In this document: in pieces, positions 57,585-64,000 of the stretch
Numbering within the stretch: position 1 is the stretch's first letter
How the letters are laid out: every line of letters starts with the position of its first letter
Source of the DNA: Streptomyces sp. NBC_01267
Lineage (GTDB): Bacteria; Actinomycetota; Actinomycetes; Streptomycetales; Streptomycetaceae
Assembly: GCF_036241575.1 (NCBI RefSeq)
Contig: NZ_CP108455.1
Coordinates: forward strand, 1,626,501-1,690,500
Direction: 5' to 3'
DNA length: 64,000 nucleotides
Translations under genes and position numbers: made by a program
Notes under the pieces: generated by a model
Databases searched by the model: none
Told to the model about the DNA's origin: nothing
Seen by the model: only the letters and a program-made list of their open reading frames with translations

Positions 57585-58877
57585 GTGCGTTCCATGCTGA
57601 ATCGCCGCGGATTCATCACCGCGGGAGCGGCCGTCGCGGCCGGTGTCGCCGCCCCCGGGCTGTCCGGGTGCGGGCTGGTCGGAGGGGACGAGTCCGACCC
57701 CGACACCCTGGTCGTCCACAGTTCGCTGGGCGGCACCGCGCCCGGCTCCGCGACCTTCCGGGCCGTTCTCGACATGTTCCGCAAGGAGAACCCCGGACTC
57801 AGGGTCAAGAGCCTGATCAACGGGGACGAGCTGGGTCAGGTCTACGAGACGTCCCGGCTGGCGCACAAAGAGGCCGACGTCGTCATGGTCAACCTCTACG
57901 ACAAGACCGTCTCCTGGACGGCGCTCGGCGCCACGGTGACCGTCAACGGGTACCTGGACGACTGGGGCCTCCGCGAGCGCATCCTGCCCGCAGCGCTCGA
58001 CGAGTGGACCGACGACAAGGGACGACTCCGCGCCCTTCCCTACATCGCCAGCAACTGGCCCGTGGCATTCAACCGCGGCCTGATGCACAGAGCCGGGGTC
58101 GAGGACATACCGCTCACCGGGGACGCCCTGATCGCCGCCGCCAGGAAGCTGCGGGCGAAGGGCACCGCGCCCGTCACCATCGGCGGCAACGACTGGACCG
58201 GACAGAAGCTGCTCGCCCAGATCATCCAGTCCTTCGTCACCGCCCCGCAGGCCAAGAAGCTCTACGCCACCGGGGACTTCAGCGGGATCAGCGGGGCGCG
58301 CGAAGGCATCGAGTACTTCGTCGAACTGCGGGACGCCGGTGTCTTCACCGACAAGGCCCAGGGGCTCACCACCGACTCGATGACCACCCAGTTCAACACC
58401 GAGGCCGCCGCCATGCAGTCGGCGATGTCCTCGGCCCTCGCCCGGGTTCCTGACAACGTTGCCAGGCATACGGATGTCGGTGGCTGGCCGCTGCCGCCCG
58501 GAGCCGTGCACGACAGGCCGACCATCCTGCGGACCTTCACCGTCTCCGGGTTCTGGGTGAGCCCCAACGGCACCAAGAAGATCGAGACCGTCGAGAAGTT
58601 CGTCCGCTTCATGTACCGGCCCGACATCGTCTCCCGCTTCATCACCGAGGGCGGCCGGGACATGGCGGTGAAGAGCGACACCCTGAGCGACGGGTTCCCG
58701 CTGGTCGCCAAGGCCCAGCAACTCGGCGCCGACGTCAGCCAGGTCGTGCTTCCCGATCTGTACGTACCGCCGTCGGCCGTCCAGCCGATGATCCAGGCCA
58801 CCAGTACGGCCTTCACGCCCGGCGTCAGCGCCCGGCGGATTCTCTCCGCGCTCCAGGGCGCGTACCGCAACGCCTGA
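57585..58877 (+). CDS. ABC transporter extracellular solute-binding lipoprotein
   Basis: 430 aa. N-terminus LNRRGFITAGAAVAAGVAAPGLSGCG combines a twin-arginine signal with a lipobox (LSGC), so it is an exported, lipid-anchored binding protein. The rest is a family 1 sugar-binding protein (LVVHSSLGG, RALPYIASNWPVAFNRGLM, TTQFNTEAAAMQSAMSS). GTG start with AGGAGG 9 nt upstream, better placed than the ATG at 57594. First gene of a binding protein-permease-permease-LacI-hydrolase operon. Confidence 0.9.
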   Translation: MRSMLNRRGFITAGAAVAAGVAAPGLSGCGLVGGDESDPDTLVVHSSLGGTAPGSATFRAVLDMFRKENPGLRVKSLINGDELGQVYETSRLAHKEADVVMVNLYDKTVSWTALGATVTVNGYLDDWGLRERILPAALDEWTDDKGRLRALPYIASNWPVAFNRGLMHRAGVEDIPLTGDALIAAARKLRAKGTAPVTIGGNDWTGQKLLAQIIQSFVTAPQAKKLYATGDFSGISGAREGIEYFVELRDAGVFTDKAQGLTTDSMTTQFNTEAAAMQSAMSSALARVPDNVARHTDVGGWPLPPGAVHDRPTILRTFTVSGFWVSPNGTKKIETVEKFVRFMYRPDIVSRFITEGGRDMAVKSDTLSDGFPLVAKAQQLGADVSQVVLPDLYVPPSAVQPMIQATSTAFTPGVSARRILSALQGAYRNA

Positions 58878-58889
58878 GGAGGCAACCCC

Positions 58890-59819
58890 ATGACGATGAC
58901 GTCATCCGTCAGGCCCGCCTCCCGGCAGGCCGGTCCCCCCTCCGCCGCGCAGCGCAGGCAGCGCGGGCCCCGGACCACGGTTCTCGCCCTGCCCGCCCTT
59001 GCCTGGTACCTGGTCTTCATGGTCGGGCCCATGGTCGCGATCTTCGTGATCGCCGCCCTGCACTGGCCCGGCATGCTGCAGCCGACCTCCTTCGCCGGAT
59101 TCGACAACTTCGGCGCGCTGTACGACGATCCGGTCTTCTGGCAGGCCGTGCGCAACACCGGCGTCCAGATGGTCATCGCGATCCCGGTGATGATCGTCTG
59201 CGCCTACATGGTCGGGTACTACGTCGCCCAGAAGCCGCCGGGACACCGGGTCATCCGCTATCTGCTGTTCGTGCCGGGGCTCATCTCCACCCCGGCCAAG
59301 GCCATGGTCTTCTACGCGGCGCTCTCCCCCGACGGCCTGGTCAACGGCGCCCTGAAGTCGGTCGGTCTCGGCTCGCTGACCGACGCCTGGCTCGCCAACC
59401 CCGACACCGCGCTCTACTGCCTGATCGCGCTCGACGTCTGGGCCGGTATCGGCTTCACCGCCGTCCTCTTCGCCGCCCGGCTCGACAGCGTCCCCGAAGA
59501 GATCGGCGAGGCCGCGCAGCTGGACGGCGCCGGGCACTGGCGCGCCATGTGGCGGATCCACTTCCCCGTCATCAAGGAGTACGTCGGTGTGGTGACGATG
59601 CTCCAGTTCCTCTGGACGCTCTTCGGCTCCGCCCAGCAGGTACTGCTGCTGACCCAGGGCGGCCCCGCCAACTCCTCGACCACGCTGTCGTTCCTCGTCT
59701 ACGAGAAGGCGTTCATGGAGAGCGACCTCGGCTACAGCCAGGCCGTCGGCGTGGTCCTCTTCCTCGCGGGGCTCGTCGGGCTGCTCGCCATCCGCCGCGC
59801 TTTCCGCCAGAGCTACTGA
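58890..59819 (+). CDS. Carbohydrate ABC transporter permease (MalF-like)
   Basis: 309 aa, six membrane segments after a polar N-terminus. The cytoplasmic EAA loop that contacts the ATPase is EIGEAAQLDGAGHWRAMWRIHFP. AGGAGG lies 8 nt before the ATG and 12 nt separate it from the binding protein gene. Confidence 0.92.
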   Translation: MTMTSSVRPASRQAGPPSAAQRRQRGPRTTVLALPALAWYLVFMVGPMVAIFVIAALHWPGMLQPTSFAGFDNFGALYDDPVFWQAVRNTGVQMVIAIPVMIVCAYMVGYYVAQKPPGHRVIRYLLFVPGLISTPAKAMVFYAALSPDGLVNGALKSVGLGSLTDAWLANPDTALYCLIALDVWAGIGFTAVLFAARLDSVPEEIGEAAQLDGAGHWRAMWRIHFPVIKEYVGVVTMLQFLWTLFGSAQQVLLLTQGGPANSSTTLSFLVYEKAFMESDLGYSQAVGVVLFLAGLVGLLAIRRAFRQSY

Positions 59820-59836
59820 TCGGAGCCCGACCCACC

Positions 59837-60688
59837 ATGGCCACCACACAGTTCAGAAAGCCCCGGTTCAGGAAGTCCTGGCTCCCCGCGCACATTCTGG
59901 TGTGGGCGTACGCCGTGCTGCTCGCCATTCCGCTGTACTACTTCCTCGCCTCCGCCTTCAAGTCCAACGAGGCCATCTTCGCGAGCCCGCTCGCCCCGCC
60001 GACCTCGTTCGGATTCGGCAATTTCCGTACCGCGTTCGAGAGCGCGGACCTGGGGATGGCGATCCTCAACTCCGCGATCGTGACGGTGTTCTCGCTCGCG
60101 CTGACCCTGGGCCTCGCGATACCCGCCGCGTTCGCACTCGCCCGCGCACAGGGCAGGGTCGGGTCCGTCATCGAGAAGATCTTCTCGCTCGGCTTCCTCG
60201 TCCCCACCTTCGCCGCCCTCTTCCCGACCTTCCTGCTCTCGGCGGCCACCGGCCTCTTCCACACCCGGCTGTTCATGGTGCTGTTCCTGCCCGCCACGGC
60301 GATGCCGCTGTCGGTGGTGATCCTCATCCAGTTCATGCGGACCATTCCGCGCGAGATGGAAGAGGCCGCCCGGATCGACGGCGCTTCGACCTTCGGCGTG
60401 CTGCGGCACATCTACACCCCGATGTGCATGTCGGGCATCGCCACCGTGCTGCTGCTGAACTTCCTCACCTTCTGGAACGAGTACCTGTACTCGCTGATCA
60501 TCATCGGCCCGGACCCCGACCTGCGGACCATTCAGGTGGCCCTGCCCACGCTCAAGTCGCAGATCGGCACGGACTACGGCATCCTCACGGCCGGTACGAT
60601 CCTCACGCTCGTCCCCGTCTGGATCATGTACACGCTGCTGCAGAAGCGCATGCAGCAGGCCCTCGTGAGTGGTGCGGTGAAGATGTGA
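59837..60688 (+). CDS. Carbohydrate ABC transporter permease (MalG-like)
   Basis: 283 aa, six membrane segments; EAA loop EMEEAARIDGASTFGVLRHIYTP. Pairs with the preceding permease. No ATP-binding gene follows, so the pair presumably uses a shared ATPase such as MsiK, as many Streptomyces sugar importers do. Its stop overlaps the regulator's start (GTGA). Confidence 0.92.
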   Translation: MATTQFRKPRFRKSWLPAHILVWAYAVLLAIPLYYFLASAFKSNEAIFASPLAPPTSFGFGNFRTAFESADLGMAILNSAIVTVFSLALTLGLAIPAAFALARAQGRVGSVIEKIFSLGFLVPTFAALFPTFLLSAATGLFHTRLFMVLFLPATAMPLSVVILIQFMRTIPREMEEAARIDGASTFGVLRHIYTPMCMSGIATVLLLNFLTFWNEYLYSLIIIGPDPDLRTIQVALPTLKSQIGTDYGILTAGTILTLVPVWIMYTLLQKRMQQALVSGAVKM

Positions 60689-61680
60689 GTCCGAGTACGC
60701 CCTCCGGCCCCCGGCCGACGATCAAGGATGTCGCAGCCGGGGCCGGAGTCTCCACGGCCGCGGTGTCCAAGGTCTTCAACAACACCGGCCGGATCTCCGA
60801 GCCCACCCGCCGCCGCATCCTCGACGCGGCGGAGCGGCTGGGCTGGTCGCCGAGTGCGTCGGCGAGCGCGCTGCGCCGCTCGCGTACGCGCACGGTCGCG
60901 ATGGTGGTGCGCCGCCCCACCGATGTCCTCGGCGCCGATCCGTTCTTCTCCGAGCTCATCACCGGTCTGGAGAGTGAGCTGTCGCCGCGCGGCTACGGGC
61001 TGCTGCTGCACCTCGCCGGCGACGTGCGCGAGGAGACCGCGCTGTACGAACGGCTGGCCGCCGAGGGCCGCGTCGACGGCGCCGTACTCACCGAGCACCG
61101 CGCCGACGATCCACGGCTGCCGCTCCTGAAGGGCCTGGGACTGCCGGCGGTCCTGCTGAGCACGGCGCACGGCAACGGGATCACCGAGGCCGTCGGGCAC
61201 CTGCTGGCCCTCGGGCACCGGCGCATCGGCTACGTCTGCGGGCCGGACGACCTCCTGCACACCCGTTTCCGGCTGCGGGTCCTCAGGGAAGCCCTGGCCG
61301 CACACGGTCTCGTACCGGCCGCGGTGGTCCACACGGACTTCACCGAGGCGGAAGCGACAGCCGCCACCGAGCGGCTGCTCGCACTCGACGACCGGCCCAC
61401 GGCCCTCGTGTACGCCAACGACTCGATGGCCGTCTGCGGACTCGGCACCGCCCAGCGGGCAGGCCTGTCCGTGCCCGGCGAACTCTCCGTGGTCGGCTAC
61501 GACAACCTGCCGCTGGGCCGCTGGATCCACCCCCGCCTGACCACCGTCGACCAGTACGTCCAACAGGCCGGCGCAGCCGCCGCCCGCGAGCTGCTCGCGC
61601 AGTGCGGGGAGGACGTCCGCACCGAACCCCTCACCGGACAACCCCGGCTCGTCGTACGTGAGTCGACCGGTCCCGCCTGA
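60685..61680 (+). CDS. LacI family transcriptional regulator
   Basis: 331 aa. N-terminal HTH PTIKDVAAGAGVSTAAVSKVFNN with hinge helix PSASASALR, then a periplasmic-binding-protein-like sensor (TVAMVVRRPTD, ALVYANDSMAVCGL, VVGYDNLPLGRWIHPRLTTV). GTG start overlaps the permease stop. The likely target is the operator at 57521-57536; the inducer would be the sugar imported by this operon. Confidence 0.93.
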   Translation: MSPSTPSGPRPTIKDVAAGAGVSTAAVSKVFNNTGRISEPTRRRILDAAERLGWSPSASASALRRSRTRTVAMVVRRPTDVLGADPFFSELITGLESELSPRGYGLLLHLAGDVREETALYERLAAEGRVDGAVLTEHRADDPRLPLLKGLGLPAVLLSTAHGNGITEAVGHLLALGHRRIGYVCGPDDLLHTRFRLRVLREALAAHGLVPAAVVHTDFTEAEATAATERLLALDDRPTALVYANDSMAVCGLGTAQRAGLSVPGELSVVGYDNLPLGRWIHPRLTTVDQYVQQAGAAAARELLAQCGEDVRTEPLTGQPRLVVRESTGPA

Positions 61681-61698
61681 CCCCCTGGAGCACCACAG

Positions 61699-63651
61699 AT
61701 GCAGCGCCACAGCGCCCAGCTCGCCCACGACCCCGCCGTACTGCCCTGGCTCGGGGCCAACTACTGGTCCCGCACCGGCGGCCCCCTGATGTGGCGCGAC
61801 TACGACCCGGCGGTCGTCCGCGAGGAGCTCGCCGTACTGCGCGAGCACGGGCTCAACATGACCCGGTCGTTCTTCTACTGGCCCGACTTCCACCCCGAAC
61901 CGCACCGCATCGACGAGAAGTTGTGCGACCGGTTCCGGGACTTCCTGGACGCGCACGGCGAGTACGGGATGGGGACCGTTCCCACGTTCATCGTCGGTCA
62001 CATGTCCGGGGAGAACTGGGACCCCGTCTGGCGCGCGGGCCGCGATCTGTACGAGGACGTGTGGATGGTCGGCCGCCAGGCGTGGTTCGCGAGCGAGATG
62101 ACCCGGCGCTTCAAGGACCACACGGCCGTCACCGGCTGGCTGATCACCAATGAGATGCCGGGGTACGGGCGGATCTACCAGGTCGACCCGCCGTCGGTGG
62201 ACGTGGTGACGGCGTGGGCGCAGTCAATGTGCAACGCGGTACGGGCGGCGGGCGGCACCCAGCCCGTCTCGCTCGGCGACGGCGCCTGGGGGCAGGAGGT
62301 GACCGGGCGCGACAACGGTTTCTCGCTGCGCGAGACCGCCGAGTACGTCGATTTCGTCGGGCCCCACGTGTACCGCTCGGACACCGACAAGGTCCGCCAG
62401 CACTACCGGGCGGCCTTCGAGTGCGAGCTGGCCGCGGTGACCGGACAGCCGGTGGTCCTGGAGGAGTTCGGGCTCTCCACGGACACCGTGTCGGCGCGCA
62501 ACGCGGGCGTGTACTACCGGCAGACACTGCACAATTCGCTGCTCGGCGGTGCGACGGGCTGGATCGCCTGGAACAACACCGACTACGACGACCTGTGGGA
62601 ACGGTCCCCGTACGACCACCACCCCTTCGAGATGCACTTCGGCATCACGGACAGCGCGGGACGCCCCAAGGAGCCGCTGCGCGAACTGGCCGCCTTCGGC
62701 AAGGTGCTGGAGCAGGTCGACTTCCCGCGCTGCCGGCGGGCCGACACCGGAGCGGCGCTGGTCGTCCCCGCCTTCCTGGAACGCGGATACCCCTACAGCA
62801 GGCCCGCCGACCGGCCGTTGATCTTCTCCTCGCTCCACCAGGGCTATGTGGCCGCCCGCGGCGCCGACCTCCCGGTGGGCTTCGTCCGGGAGGCGGACGG
62901 GATCGCCGACGACGTCCAGCTGTACCTGCTCCCGTCGACCCGGCAGCTGACGACGCGGACCCGGCGGGATCTGGAGCGGCGGGCGCGGGCGGGGGCGACG
63001 GTGTACCTGTCGTTCTGCTCGGGCGAGCACCCGGCGACGCGCGGCCCGTGGTTCCACGACCTGGACGGCCTCTTCGGGGTAAAGCACCAGTTGTCGTACG
63101 GGGTCGCCGAACCGATCGAGGACAACGTCCTGGAGATGACCTTCACCGAGGACTTCGGCCCGCTGAAGTCGGGGGAGACGTTGCGTTTCCCGGTGTCGGG
63201 GAACGAGGACAGCCGCGCGTATCTCCCGGTGGTGCCGCAGGGCGCCCGGGTGGTGGCGACCGACGGGCACGGGCGCCCCGCACTGCTGGTCCACGAGATC
63301 GGGGAGGGCCGGACGGTACTGGCCACGTACCCGCTGGAGAACATGGCGGCCCGCACCGCCCGGGTCAACCCGGAGCAGACCCACCGCCTGTACGAAGCGC
63401 TGGCGGAGGTCGCCGGGGTGGCGCGGGCCGTGACGGTGGACACCCCGTACGTCAGCGCCGATGTCCTGGTCCACGAGGACGGGCGGCGCTTCGCCTGGCT
63501 GGTCAGCCAGTCGGAGGACGCGCTGAACGTACGGCCGGGCGGAGGCCGCCTGTTCGACCTCGGTACGGGCGCGGAGTCACCGGAGGTCGCGCTGGAGCCG
63601 TACGGGGTGCGGGTGCTCGAACTGCGCGACCAGGACCAGGAACTGCTCTAA
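61699..63651 (+). CDS. Glycoside hydrolase, clan GH-A (GH5/GH42-like)
   Basis: 650 aa, no signal peptide, so intracellular. Residues 15-340 form a TIM barrel: LREHGLNMTRSFFYWPDFHP, the acid/base glutamate in WLITNEMPG near residue 151, FVGPHVYR, and the nucleophile in VVLEEFGL near 255. The rest is a beta-rich domain with a glutamine-amidotransferase-like part (DVQLYLLPSTRQL) as in GH42 enzymes. It would cleave the oligosaccharide brought in by the operon's transporter; the bond is not readable. 18 nt after the regulator. Confidence 0.85.
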   Translation: MQRHSAQLAHDPAVLPWLGANYWSRTGGPLMWRDYDPAVVREELAVLREHGLNMTRSFFYWPDFHPEPHRIDEKLCDRFRDFLDAHGEYGMGTVPTFIVGHMSGENWDPVWRAGRDLYEDVWMVGRQAWFASEMTRRFKDHTAVTGWLITNEMPGYGRIYQVDPPSVDVVTAWAQSMCNAVRAAGGTQPVSLGDGAWGQEVTGRDNGFSLRETAEYVDFVGPHVYRSDTDKVRQHYRAAFECELAAVTGQPVVLEEFGLSTDTVSARNAGVYYRQTLHNSLLGGATGWIAWNNTDYDDLWERSPYDHHPFEMHFGITDSAGRPKEPLRELAAFGKVLEQVDFPRCRRADTGAALVVPAFLERGYPYSRPADRPLIFSSLHQGYVAARGADLPVGFVREADGIADDVQLYLLPSTRQLTTRTRRDLERRARAGATVYLSFCSGEHPATRGPWFHDLDGLFGVKHQLSYGVAEPIEDNVLEMTFTEDFGPLKSGETLRFPVSGNEDSRAYLPVVPQGARVVATDGHGRPALLVHEIGEGRTVLATYPLENMAARTARVNPEQTHRLYEALAEVAGVARAVTVDTPYVSADVLVHEDGRRFAWLVSQSEDALNVRPGGGRLFDLGTGAESPEVALEPYGVRVLELRDQDQELL

Positions 63652-64000
63652 CCGCGACCGCGGTCCCCGCCCATGCTCTGGCGACCGATGATCCCGGCCT
63701 GGATCACGGGAGCTTGGTAAGTGCCCCCGGACATACTGTTGTTGATGACCCCGACCCGCGTGCCGGACGTCGGCGGTGCCATCTCGTCGAGCAGCGTGCG
63801 CAGTTCGGCGGCGGCTTCCGGGTCCGCCTGGAGGGCGCGGCGCATCCGCAGTCGCCACTCGCCCTGCACATCGGCGGCGGTGTCGGTGTCACCGGCCTGC
63901 TGTGCGGTGGTCAGTTCGGCGCGGGCCGCGTCCAGTTCGGCTGCCACCGCCGTCGGTTCGGCGCTGCCCCGCCGGGCCAGGAACGCGGCCATCCGGTCAC
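63648..64000 (-). CDS. Helical protein with C-terminal RHIM-like motif (5' end off the window)
   Basis: The frame is open to the right edge (it reads DR before the ATG at 63992), so the true start probably lies outside. The visible 114 residues are mostly charged and alpha-helical (AAELDAARAELTTAQQAG, WRLRMRRALQADPEAAAELRTLLDEM). The last 30 carry N-N-S-M-S-G...PVIQAGIIG, the same motif that opens both NB-ARC proteins of this window. A helical part followed by this terminal motif is the layout of effector partners of bacterial NLR-like proteins. Function not proven. Confidence 0.7.
   Translation of the reverse strand, partial: DRMAAFLARRGSAEPTAVAAELDAARAELTTAQQAGDTDTAADVQGEWRLRMRRALQADPEAAAELRTLLDEMAPPTSGTRVGVINNSMSGGTYQAPVIQAGIIGRQSMGGDRGRG

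Overview
The window is a high-GC actinobacterial chromosome segment, almost certainly Streptomyces. WhiA, RbpA, OpcA, a SufR-type Fe-S regulator, MsiK-less sugar transporters and many start codons that follow a TANNNT box by only 6-8 nt all point that way. From memory, the gene order suf - ctaA - ctaB - tkt/tal/zwf/opcA/pgl - pgi - rbpA - secG - tpiA/pgk/gap - whiA/yvcK/rapZ/uvrC - uvrA - uvrB - ogt is that of the conserved core of Streptomyces chromosomes.

Core half (1 to about 42.5 kb). The left edge cuts sufB, whose operon is led by sufR with a readable CAAC-N6-GTTG operator. A two-gene ABC exporter, heme O/A synthesis genes (ctaA, ctaB) and the oxidative pentose phosphate operon follow. 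Next come pgi, an MFS transporter, rbpA, secG and the gap-pgk-tpiA glycolytic run. After these lie the whiA-yvcK-rapZ-uvrC operon, uvrA, uvrB and ogt, which form a DNA repair neighbourhood, with small metabolic genes between them. The terD-terD-terC group at 33.1-37.0 kb carries what looks like a complete yybP-ykoY (manganese) riboswitch in front of terC: promoter, aptamer and an alternative pairing that can mask the ribosome binding site. A 17-bp tandem repeat precedes the larger terD gene.

Accessory part (about 42.6-53.5 kb). A WGR/beta-propeller protein and a uridine-kinase-like protein precede two copies of one module. Each module is a GT-B protein distantly like CDP-glycerol glycerophosphotransferases, convergent with a STAND/NB-ARC-TPR (NLR-like) ATPase. 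Both GT genes carry a 7-bp tandem repeat (11 and 8 copies) at their 5' ends, so both are candidate phase-variable loci. Both NB-ARC proteins begin with a short motif around V-[IV]-Q-A-G-x-[IV]-G that resembles the RHIM-related bacterial amyloid signalling motif (BASS3 type). The same motif ends a helical protein cut by the right edge of the window, which is the layout expected of an effector partner. I consider this the most likely undescribed system here.

Right end (53.5-64 kb). A 0.7-kb gene-poor stretch holds a TCTGGG array. It is followed by a TetR regulator with palindromes, a Glu/Leu/Phe/Val dehydrogenase, and a gene graveyard in which an acyl-CoA dehydrogenase and a thiamine-diphosphate enzyme have lost their cores and been filled with tandem repeats. 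The last unit is a sugar-uptake operon (binding protein, two permeases, LacI regulator, glycoside hydrolase) with a clear promoter and a LacI-type operator but no ATPase gene.
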